Source: Metarhizium brunneum
Lineage: Eukaryota > Ascomycota > Sordariomycetes > Hypocreales > Clavicipitaceae
Assembly (NCBI RefSeq): GCF_013426205.1
Contig: NC_089426.1
Coordinates: forward strand, 930,001 to 994,000
DNA: 64,000 bases
Reading direction: 5' to 3'
A program made the translations under genes and the position numbers. The notes beneath the pieces were generated by a model. That model was not told the DNA's origin. It saw only the letters and a list, made by a program, of their open reading frames with translations, and made no database searches. Positions 56,401-64,000 of the stretch are shown here, one piece after another. Each line of letters starts with the position of its first letter. Position 1 is the stretch's first letter.

Positions 56401-56746
56401 CGTGCAGGCCGACGGGGAACCCGGAGAAGGGGGGGATCTGGCGCGTAAAGGGGCCGCAGAGCCTCACGACGGCGACGCGGTCGAGCCTGCGGGCGTCGGC
56501 CTCGATCAGCGCATTGATGAAGTGCGTCGTGCCGATGGTGACGCTGAGGACGCGGCGCTGGTCGACGGCGGAGGTCTTGAGGACGGCGGCGATGGCGGCC
56601 TCGATGCCGCTCGTGATGTCGGGCGTCGTGGGCGCCTTGTGCGAGGCGAGGACGCCGCGGGAGGGCTGGTTGAAGGCGTGGATGTCGAGGATGGCGGCGT
56701 CCGTGTTGGTGCCGCCGACGTCGACGCCGATGCGGTAGAGAGACAT
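53423..56746 (-). CDS. Hydantoinase/oxoprolinase-DUF917 fusion
   Basis: Five exons: 56746..54555, 54486..54383, 54315..54239, 54175..53972 and 53896..53423, introns of 63 to 75 nt, 1016 aa. N-terminal half: Hydant_A_N with GVDVGGTNTDAAILD, then the hydantoinase A ATPase fold with VLVVDIGGTTTDV and GLGGGSIV. After an acidic linker (GSGDEANGHDDEQDEGE) the C-terminal third is DUF917: LELISTGCAILGTGGGG, FDAVLADEIGGGNGLSA across the first splice, and DCDGMGRAYPTMYH. The two domains occur as a fusion in some fungi. The enzyme family hydrolyses ring amides such as hydantoin or 5-oxoproline with ATP; the natural substrate here is unknown. Cytosolic, GC-rich. A long antisense open frame is a by-product of its base composition. 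Confidence 0.92.
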
Positions 56747-58210
56747 GATGATGATGATGTCGGGGCCCAGACGATGCCGAGTGCAAGGCCAGGCGAACAG
56801 CAGGTTTGCGACGGAGCCATGACGCCCATATATAGACGATGATGGCACCGTCTGTTGCGATGCAGGGTTCGACGCATTGTGCCACGGGCCAAGCTAGCGC
56901 TCCACGGAATCATGAGCGCATACATGTATGTACGTGGGCCGCCGGGATCCAACGCATGGTTCACGACCTGGTGCGTGGAAGCAGCGGCAAACTAGAGACG
57001 GGCCGACACGTCTCGACGAGGCTTGGGGTTTGAGACATCGTGGCCTTGGGGGTTGGAGGGTTTCGGCCAACTTTGTCGGGCGGTTGACACCACGCCGGCT
57101 TGGGGACGACCCCATGTCTCAGATGCGTCTGGTAGCCCACGAGGGCGAGATGGAGGCCCGGCGAGCCGGTAAGGCAGGGGTGCCGGGTTGCATGCCTTGT
57201 TCCCTTCGAATTGCGTCAGAAAAAGTACGCCGACGCTCGGCATCAACCAGGATCAACTCCGCCGGGCCTCGGTGGAGATCGTGGATAACGTGCCAACATG
57301 GAATGGGCCATTTTATCGCTGTAAGCCACGTTCCCCGATGTCATGCCTTGATGCCAATTTGCAATGTTGATATTTGCCGACTGCATCGCGAGTAATTCGC
57401 AACGTCAAATATCAAAATACGACCTTCTCCACAGATATCCCGACGGCCATCTCCGCCTCGCTCACTCCACGGGCCAATCTTGACTGTAAACGTGACACGT
57501 TGGGCCGCAGTACATGGACGAGATTGCATGTACACCGTGACTTACATGATTACCAGTAATACGCAACTGTCTTGTTTGGCACATGATTTTGGGCCAACAC
57601 ACTGGCAACACCTGGTTCCACCATCTTGTCAGCGGCACATGTCGCACCGAAAGAGGAAGGGGGATCCTTGTTGAAGTAGATATGAAAGCCAAACCTTTCA
57701 TCCTCGCCGGGTTTCTGAGCTCATTGTCGCCAGGTTTGCGCTCCGTGTTGGTCCACCCATCAACATCAGAAAGGATCGACGGAAGGCATTGTGCTTTCAT
57801 TGCAAGGGGCCGCGACGTTTCCTTCGCCGAGGCGTGGTTTACAAAGAGTTCCCGGGGGCAGAGCTATATAAGCGAGCTGGACTTGCAAAGGCGCGCAGGT
57901 GGCATGATTTCCAATACTGGTACGGCATGGCGAGGTGCATTCGTCTTGGCCGTTGATGTGGCGCAAACTTAATTTGTGTGCTTCAATCTTGATTCACGTG
58001 CCCATGACGACCGTTGACGAGTTGTGACGATGGACAGCATGCCGCCCGACGTCTCTCCCTACGCCATGTACAAATGTCCATGTCGGCATTTAGTCGCCAA
58101 GGAAGCCGTTGAGATACAGGGCATGACTGCTCGCTGCGACCGCGTGCGCGTCACAACACCCTTGGATCTGCAATGTGCGTACCGGAGGCATCCCAGTCGA
58201 CGGACACAAC
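56747..58210. other. Intergenic; possible 5' exon of the next gene
   Basis: 1.46 kb with no firm gene. An ATG at 58030 begins MDSMPPDVSPYAMYK and could be a first exon of the glycosyltransferase gene; a splice from 58081 to 58197 would keep frame, but the donor is weak. The rest shows no family resemblance. Confidence 0.4.
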
Positions 58211-60569
58211 ATGACTTTCACGGTAACGTCTATTTCAACACCACACAAGACCTTACTCTCTCTGACATCATTTGAGACACGCTTCGTGGGCATCTCTGCA
58301 ACGCTCGACAACGAGCATAGCACGACACTTGCCCTTGCTTTCCGTGATGCCGTCCAACTTGTCGACTTCCACGTCACATACCTCAAGTTGACGAGCGCAA
58401 CCTCCATTACAGAGTATATTATCAAACGTCTCGAGTCGTACATGCACTTCTCCGATGCCAAAATCATCGCCGCCGGCCTCCCCAGCGCCATGGGCGACTT
58501 TTGCTCCACCTTGTGCTCACAACTATGGCTTCAACTCGACATCATTCCCTTTGTCATTACCGAGGAAAATTGGACGAGGACGCCATGGCGCGACAAGAAT
58601 GTTGACGAACAAGCGGATTCAATGGCCCGTAGGTGTATCATGTAGGCACCGTGGATTCTCTCCTTGAAAACAGCTTCAACGTGCCAAGCTAAAGTGTGAC
58701 CAAGGTGCTTTAACCCATCCTTGACGCCCGCGCTCCAAATCGGTTGGCATAGTTGCGTGGAGGTCGATGCGGGAGGCATCATTCGACTCTGCAGTCTGCA
58801 GGACTACCAAACGACCTGCTCGAGGGAGTCGTGGGATGTGCTCATGTTCTACGCGAACAAGCTGCGAGCTGCCGGGACAAAGATGGCCTTTTTTAGCGCC
58901 ACGCCGCAAGGAGGTGGTGTTGCGCTTATGCGACATGCGCTGGTGCGTCTTTCACGACTGCTCTCCGTTGACGTGAAGTGGTATGGTAAGCGCCTGTTCT
59001 GTCAAGTTCCAATTGCCTTGATATCGTCTCGCACATCGGCCGGCAAACATCCCAGACTAATACTTAAACGCCAGTCCCCAAGCCTCGACAGGCTGTTTTT
59101 CGCATTACCAAGAATATCCATAATATCCTGCAGGGCGTTGCTCGTCAAGACCAGCATGTCTCGGACGCAGAAAAGTCCGCCATCATTGACTGGATTACCG
59201 ACAATGCGAAGCGTTACTGGCTTTCCAACGGTGGGCCGCTGTGTAGGCCTGAACAAGGCGGTGCTGATATCATTGTTGTACGTTTTCTCAATTTCTTTTT
59301 GCTGACTTTGCCTTGTGTTGTTGTTGCCCAAGTATTGACGCTGCGGGTGTAGATTGACGATCCGCAAATGATTGGCTTGATACCGTTGATCAAGCACGTC
59401 TCGCCAAAACGACCGATACTCTTCCGCTCCCATATCCAAATCCGGAGTGATCTTATTGACAGCAATGAGCCTACGCAAGTGGGTGTTTGGGACTTTGTCT
59501 GGGATTTTGTCAAGAAGGCAGATGTTTTCCTCAGCCATCCCATTCCCGCATTTGTTCCTCGTGCCGTACCACGAGACAGAGTGGCCTACCTCCCCGCCAC
59601 TACGGACTGGCAAGTGTTGAGTTTTGCTGATAAAACAGTAGGTGAAATAGCTGACTGATTTGGTAACAGGCTGGATGGCTTGAACAAGACCTTGAACGCC
59701 TGGGACACTCAATACTACAAACAGGTCTTCAACACAGAGTGTCACTTGCATGACATGCCAGAGCTCGAATGGCCTGCTCGTAAGTCTGCAACCCGAATAA
59801 TATAGCCTGTGGCGTTAGATTGAACCTCTCTTAGGCCAATACATTATCCAAATCTCACGATTTGACCCCTCTAAAGGAATACTCACGGTGATTGATTCGT
59901 ATGCCGAGTTTCGGCGCCGACTCGATCAGACGGGTTTCGGTAGTCCCCCCCAGCTGGTTATGTAGGTAACCTGTCAGTCAGTGTGTGTACTAGGGGAATT
60001 CAAAGTTGCTGAGCTGCATATTCTACAGATGCGGCAACCCTTCGATCGACGATCCAGACGGCGTGGCGGCTTTCGACGAAACCACGGCGCATATCCACAC
60101 GAAATGCCGCCATTTAAAAAGGGACATCATCGTTGTCCGTCTCGAAGCCAATGACCAGCTGCTCAACATGCTCCTCCGGAATGCCCACGTGGTCCTGCAA
60201 CTGTCCACCGCGGAGGGATTCGAAATCAAGGTCTCGGAAGCGTTGCACGCAGGGCGCCCAATCATTGCAACAGCTGTCGGCGGTATCCCTCTACAAATCA
60301 ACCATGGGCTCAACGGCTATCTCGTCGACGCGGGAGATTGGCAGGCCGTGGCAACTCATTTGATGGAACTCTTTACCGATGTCGGGCTCTACAATGCATT
60401 GTCGGTCGCGGCTGCGGCGAAAACCGGACTGGGCGACCAGGTGAGCACCGTGGGGAATGCGATTGCCTGGTATTTTCTGGCGTGGAAGTTTGTTGTAGGT
60501 GGTGGAATGGAGGGTGGCGGAAGATGGGTGAGTGACATGGCGAGGGAAGAAGTAGAGAAACAGCTGTGA
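58211..60569 (+). CDS. CCG-9-like trehalose synthase-type glycosyltransferase (GT4 fold)
   Basis: Seven exons: 58211..58632, 58705..58985, 59075..59277, 59353..59609, 59670..59779, 59835..59961 and 60029..60569, 646 aa. The N-terminal part has FETRFVGISATLDNE and EENWTRTPWRDKNVDEQADSMARRC. Then PQGGGVALMRHALVRL, ADIIVIDDPQMIGLIPLI and RSHIQIRSDLI form the first Rossmann half; YIIQISRFDPSKGI starts the second, with the nucleotide-sugar block STAEGFEIKVSEALHAGRP. This matches the clock-controlled CCG-9/trehalose synthase proteins of filamentous fungi. The intron at 59610-59669 has a GC donor (GCAAGT), needed to keep DWLDGLNK. It is the first in-frame ATG; upstream extension is possible. Confidence 0.88.
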
Positions 60570-60604
60570 TCATGGAGGTTGTGTATCTTGCCATGGTCTA
60601 TATC

Positions 60605-60797
60605 TGTGACAAGGGCTTGGAGCCAATGACCCAACTAATCTATTAATAGTCTTTGGTATGACACGTCCTTGGTTTCCCTTGAGGCCTCGTTGACCAAAGA
60701 CGTCTTTGAATACAAGAAGTCGGTGAGGGACTTTGCCCTGGGTCTCGTGACCGTAGCCCTTTTGTAACCTTTGACGTTGGGCCATTGCCGCGTGGCA
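60605..60797 (-). repeat. LTR-like repeat, copy at 60.6 kb
   Basis: Aligns along most of its length with 29606-29810: both begin TGTGACAAGG...CTTGGAGC on the plus strand, share TAGTCTTTGGTAT, ACAAGAAGTCGGTGAGGG and CGTGACCGTAGCCCTT, and end near CCGTGTAACA or CCGCGTGGCA. It has small deletions and no matching flanking duplication. It starts 36 bp after the stop codon of the CCG-9-like gene. Confidence 0.7.
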
Positions 60798-61609
60798 ATG
60801 TTGATAATAGCATAGCGGGTTAAGACTATGTTTTGCCGCTGGCACTAGTACTGGTCCTGGTTGTTCATTTGCAAGTATTGCTTTTTGGTGGATTTTTTTA
60901 TTCGAGAAGCCGCGCTCAAGCACTGTAGAGTGAATATTGCTGGGAATTACCATGATTATGTCGTCGGCGTTGCATGGAGCTTGCAACGCCGAGAGTGGGC
61001 AAAAGGTATAAATTGATGTATATAGGGGTAATATCTATCCCCATATAAATCTATTAGAAGTTGAGTTGAGCAAGAATTCGTACTTCCCAAGTCGTTTGGG
61101 ACAAGGTTAAATGTATTCTAGCTAATATTGATTTCCTAGATGATTTAAAGATGCCCTATTCTGGATTCATAACTCTACCAGACGCTTCTTCAACTCGTGG
61201 AGGAATTCTGCTGCTACTGCCTAGGAATGCTAACATGAGCAGTCCACTAGTCACCAGACTCTTTATGCAACGCCGGCCACCTGCGCTAGCCATAGGTAGA
61301 GCAATGCGCAGCATGTAACAGCATGTCTTGAATCTTGAACGCTTGGACTCACACGAAGAGGTTATAATGTGCGCCTGCACTACGAGGCACAACCTAGGTA
61401 ACCAGACCAAGTATCTAGTTATGGCGCTATATTGCACGAAATTATACTATAGTAATATATTAAGTGATTAAAAACATTTTCAACAAAGCCAGGTCATCAT
61501 GTAAGATGTCTAGTCACACCGTGTTTTAGCCGCACCTATAGACCACATTAATATATACTTGAATATATTATCAAGTGCCCCTCGTCTCGTGGAATACATC
61601 AGCCCGGGC
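60798..61609. other. Intergenic, AT-rich, with a hairpin
   Basis: About 800 bp between two convergent genes. It holds a 10-bp perfect hairpin (next entry) and AT-rich stretches at 61000-61150 and 61430-61570 that look like decayed repeat DNA. No gene supported. Confidence 0.5.
60965..60991. other. 10-bp perfect inverted repeat (hairpin)
   Basis: CGGCGTTGCA (60965-60974) and TGCAACGCCG (60982-60991) are exact reverse complements around a seven-base loop. No poly-T tract follows at once. Could be a cruciform or mark the end of an old transposon. Confidence 0.5.
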
Positions 61610-64000
61610 TTAAACGCTACGAGACAAAGCCCGCTCGCTATCAACCACCTGCCTCTTGACCGCCAAAAAGCTATCCGGGCTAACAGAGATGGAACTGATG
61701 CCCGAGTCAACCAAAAACCTAGCCAGCTCCGGATGATCGCTCGGCGCCTGTCCGCAAATGCCAATCCTGCACCCCTTTTCCCGCGCCACGGCAATGACAC
61801 GGCCGAGCATCCACTTGACGGCCTCGTCCTCCTCGTCAAACAAATCCGCCAGCTCGCCCGAGTCGCGGTCCACCCCCAGCGTCAGCTGCGTCAGGTCGTT
61901 GGAGCCAATCGAGAAGCCGTCAAAGTGGTCGGCAAACTTGGCCGCGAGAATCACGTTGGACGGAATCTCGCACATGACGTAGACGAGCAGCCCCTTTTCG
62001 CCGCGGACCAGGCCGTTCTCCGCCATGACCTCCAAGACCATCTTGGCCTCGCGGACCGTCCGGCAAAAGGGGATCATGACGACGGCGTTGGTGAAGCCCA
62101 TGTGCTCCCGGAGCCGCCTGACGGCGCGGCACTCGAGCCCGAAGCCCTCCCTGTAGCGAGGCGAGTAGTACCGCGAGGCGCCGCGGAAGCCGAGCATGGG
62201 GTTCTCCTCGTCGGGCTCGAACTCGGCGCCGCCAACGAGCCCGGCGTACTCGTTGGTCTTGAAGTCGCTCATGCGGACAATCGCCGGCCGGGGGTACACG
62301 GCCGCGCAGAGCGTCGCCAGGCCCTGCGACAGCTTGTCGACAAAGTAGTCCGGCTTCTGGGCGTATCCCGCCGTGAGGGCGGCGATTTTGCTCCGTGCTT
62401 CTTCGTCCTTGAGCCGGTCAAAGTGGACGAGCGCCATGGGGTGAACCTGGATGGCGTTGCTGACGACAAACTCCATGCGCGCGAGGCCGATGCCGTCGCT
62501 TGGGAGGCGCCACCAGCGATACGCCGCGGCGGGATTGGCCAGGTTGAGCATGATCTTGGTCCTGGTCGCCGGCAGGCCGGACACGTCCAGGGTCTCGGTG
62601 GCGATGTCGGCCGCGCCGTCGTACACGAAGCCCGCCGTGCCCTCGGCGCAGGAAACCGTCACGTCCTGGCCGCTGTGCAGCACGTACGTGGCGTTTCCCG
62701 TGCCGACCACGGCCGGGAGGCCCAGCTCGCGGCTGACAATGGCGGCGTGCGAGGTGCGTCCGCCGTGGTCCGTGATGATGGCCGCCGCGCGCTTCATCAC
62801 GGGCACCCAGTCCGGGTCTGTCGTGCCGGTGACCAGGATGGAGTCGTCTACAAACTTGTCCAAGTCCCTGGAGCTTTCGACGAGGCAGAGCCTTCCGGAG
62901 ACGGCTGCGTCGCCGACCGAGAGGCCCGTGGCGAGGACGCGCCCCTTGCTGCGCACCTTGTATACCTTGAAGACGGCGGCGTCGCGGCCAGAGTGCACCG
63001 TCTCCGGCCGGGCCTGGACAACAAACAGCTCGCCCGTCACGCCGTCCTTGGCCCACTCCATGTCCATGGGCACGCGGTAGTGCTGCTCAATCGTGTACGC
63101 CCAGCGGGCGAGCTGCAGGATCTCCTGGTCGCCGAGGACGAAGGCGGCCTGCTCGGCCTTGGAGGTGCTGACGTTGCGCGTCGGAGCGCCCTTGTCCTTG
63201 TCGCCGTACACCATCTTGACGGCCTTGTCGCCGCGCTTCTTGTCGACGATCGGCACCAGGCTCCGGTCGACCAGGAATGGCTTGAAGACCTGGTACTCGT
63301 CCGGGTTGACGGTGCCCTGGACGACGTTCTCGCCCAGCCCCCACGCCGCGTTGATGAGCACCACCTTGTCGAAGCCGCTTTCCGTGTCGATGGAAAACAT
63401 GACGCCGGCGCCGCCCACGTCGGAGCGCACCATTTGCTGCACGCCGATCGAGAGCGCAACGCTCATGTGGTCGAACCCCCGGGTCTGGCGGTAGCTGATG
63501 GCGCGGTCGGTGAAGAGCGAGGCATAGCACCGCCGGCAGGCGTCCAGGAGGGCATCGCCTCCCGAGACGTTGAGATACGTCTCTTGCTGGCCGGCAAAGC
63601 TCGCCTCGGGCAAGTCTTCTGCCGTGGCGCTGGAGCGCACCGCGACGCCCAGGTTCTCCCGGTTGGTCTCGCCGCAGAGTTCGTGATACGCGGCCTTGAT
63701 GGCGGCGGCCGCGCTGCTGGGCCAGGTGCCGCCGAGGAAGAGGCTGCGAATCTTGTGGCCGGCCTCGCTGAGGGTCAGCTTGCCGTATTGCCATTCGGCT
63801 ATCAGTCTGGCGGCGTGTTGCTGGATGTCGTTTTTGCCCACGTACTGCCAGTACATGCGGGACGTTGTTGCGAATCCGGGCGGCACCTTGATTCCCCTGT
63901 TCGTCAGGGCGGTAATCATCTCGCCAATCGAGGAATTCTTCCCGCCGACCAGAGGACCATCTTGCCGTCGTACTTGGTCGAATCTGAGGATGAGTGGTTG
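61610..64000 (-). CDS. Phosphoenolpyruvate synthase, bacterial type, 5' end cut off
   Basis: Minus strand, open to the right edge; 796 aa visible without an intron. The visible N-terminus QPLILRFDQVRRQDGPLVGGKNSSIGEMI is close to the usual start, so perhaps only a short N-terminal part is missing. The ATP-grasp part follows with VAVRSSATAEDLPEASFAGQQ. The phosphohistidine domain has ITDHGGRTSHAAIVSRELG, where the His is phosphorylated. The C-terminal PEP-binding barrel has FSIGSNDLTQLTLGVDRD and GICGQAPSDHPE. The enzyme turns pyruvate and ATP to phosphoenolpyruvate, AMP and phosphate. This is a mainly prokaryotic family; a few fungi carry it. An intronless, GC-rich gene in an otherwise intron-rich window fits horizontal transfer, but that is an inference. 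Confidence 0.93.
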   Translation of the reverse strand, partial: QPLILRFDQVRRQDGPLVGGKNSSIGEMITALTNRGIKVPPGFATTSRMYWQYVGKNDIQQHAARLIAEWQYGKLTLSEAGHKIRSLFLGGTWPSSAAAAIKAAYHELCGETNRENLGVAVRSSATAEDLPEASFAGQQETYLNVSGGDALLDACRRCYASLFTDRAISYRQTRGFDHMSVALSIGVQQMVRSDVGGAGVMFSIDTESGFDKVVLINAAWGLGENVVQGTVNPDEYQVFKPFLVDRSLVPIVDKKRGDKAVKMVYGDKDKGAPTRNVSTSKAEQAAFVLGDQEILQLARWAYTIEQHYRVPMDMEWAKDGVTGELFVVQARPETVHSGRDAAVFKVYKVRSKGRVLATGLSVGDAAVSGRLCLVESSRDLDKFVDDSILVTGTTDPDWVPVMKRAAAIITDHGGRTSHAAIVSRELGLPAVVGTGNATYVLHSGQDVTVSCAEGTAGFVYDGAADIATETLDVSGLPATRTKIMLNLANPAAAYRWWRLPSDGIGLARMEFVVSNAIQVHPMALVHFDRLKDEEARSKIAALTAGYAQKPDYFVDKLSQGLATLCAAVYPRPAIVRMSDFKTNEYAGLVGGAEFEPDEENPMLGFRGASRYYSPRYREGFGLECRAVRRLREHMGFTNAVVMIPFCRTVREAKMVLEVMAENGLVRGEKGLLVYVMCEIPSNVILAAKFADHFDGFSIGSNDLTQLTLGVDRDSGELADLFDEEDEAVKWMLGRVIAVAREKGCRIGICGQAPSDHPELARFLVDSGISSISVSPDSFLAVKRQVVDSERALSRSV

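Noticed and set aside
55295..56842. A 515-codon plus-strand open frame antisense to the oxoprolinase-like gene
   Set aside because: Its composition is Gly/Asp/Arg-rich with no family resemblance; it is a by-product of GC-rich codon third positions in the real minus-strand gene.
62418..63794. Two minus-strand frames of 212 and 235 codons within the PEP synthase gene
   Set aside because: They are Arg/Gly-rich alternative frames of a well-supported gene with all catalytic motifs in the chosen frame.

Overview
The window looks like chromosomal DNA of a filamentous ascomycete, probably a Sordariomycete and possibly Hypocreales. The evidence is short GT-AG introns (47 to 105 nt) with CTAAC-like branch points, roughly 50% GC with AT-rich islands, and typical Pezizomycotina families (FluG, CCG-9-type glycosyltransferase, CYP52-like P450, PNP/NB-ARC/TPR NLR, DUF917 fusion). 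No bacterial operon structure, rRNA, tRNA or CRISPR was seen. Introns were placed by hand from splice sites, frame and family alignment from memory, so exon borders are predictions.

Layout, left to right. 1-9.1 kb: 3' end of an MFS monocarboxylate-type transporter, a metallophosphoesterase with a degenerate GNHE motif, a TauD-like and a PhyH-like Fe(II)/2-oxoglutarate dioxygenase, and a GNAT acetyltransferase. 9.1-12.3 kb: gene-poor, with an AT-rich relic and a minisatellite. 12.3-19.4 kb: a solo LTR with a perfect 5-bp target duplication sitting directly in front of an AAA+ ATPase gene, then a glyoxalase-fold protein, an inverted second LTR piece, and FluG. 19.4-28.1 kb: 4.5 kb without a gene call, then a small secreted protein resembling actinobacterial lysozyme-like domains, a DUF1203 protein, and a sulfatase with a 7-nt microexon. 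28.1-38.8 kb: another LTR-like repeat abutting a gene remnant, a CYP52-like P450 tail-to-tail with an alkaline ceramidase, and a large NLR.

40.4-51.0 kb is the most striking region: a PMCA-type Ca2+-ATPase followed by three paralogous CAX-type Ca2+/H+ exchangers, in divergent/convergent order. The exchangers share intron positions, including an 84-nt second exon, so they arose by local duplication. Two of the three have lost the acidic residue of the second cation-binding repeat. This is a calcium-transport gene cluster with apparent subfunctionalisation.

51-64 kb: a SAM methyltransferase, a 1016-aa hydantoinase/oxoprolinase-DUF917 fusion, a CCG-9-like trehalose synthase-type glycosyltransferase with a GC-AG intron, a further LTR-like repeat, and a bacterial-type phosphoenolpyruvate synthase running off the right edge. 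The last two would both serve the route from pyruvate to stored sugar, but functional coupling is only inferred.
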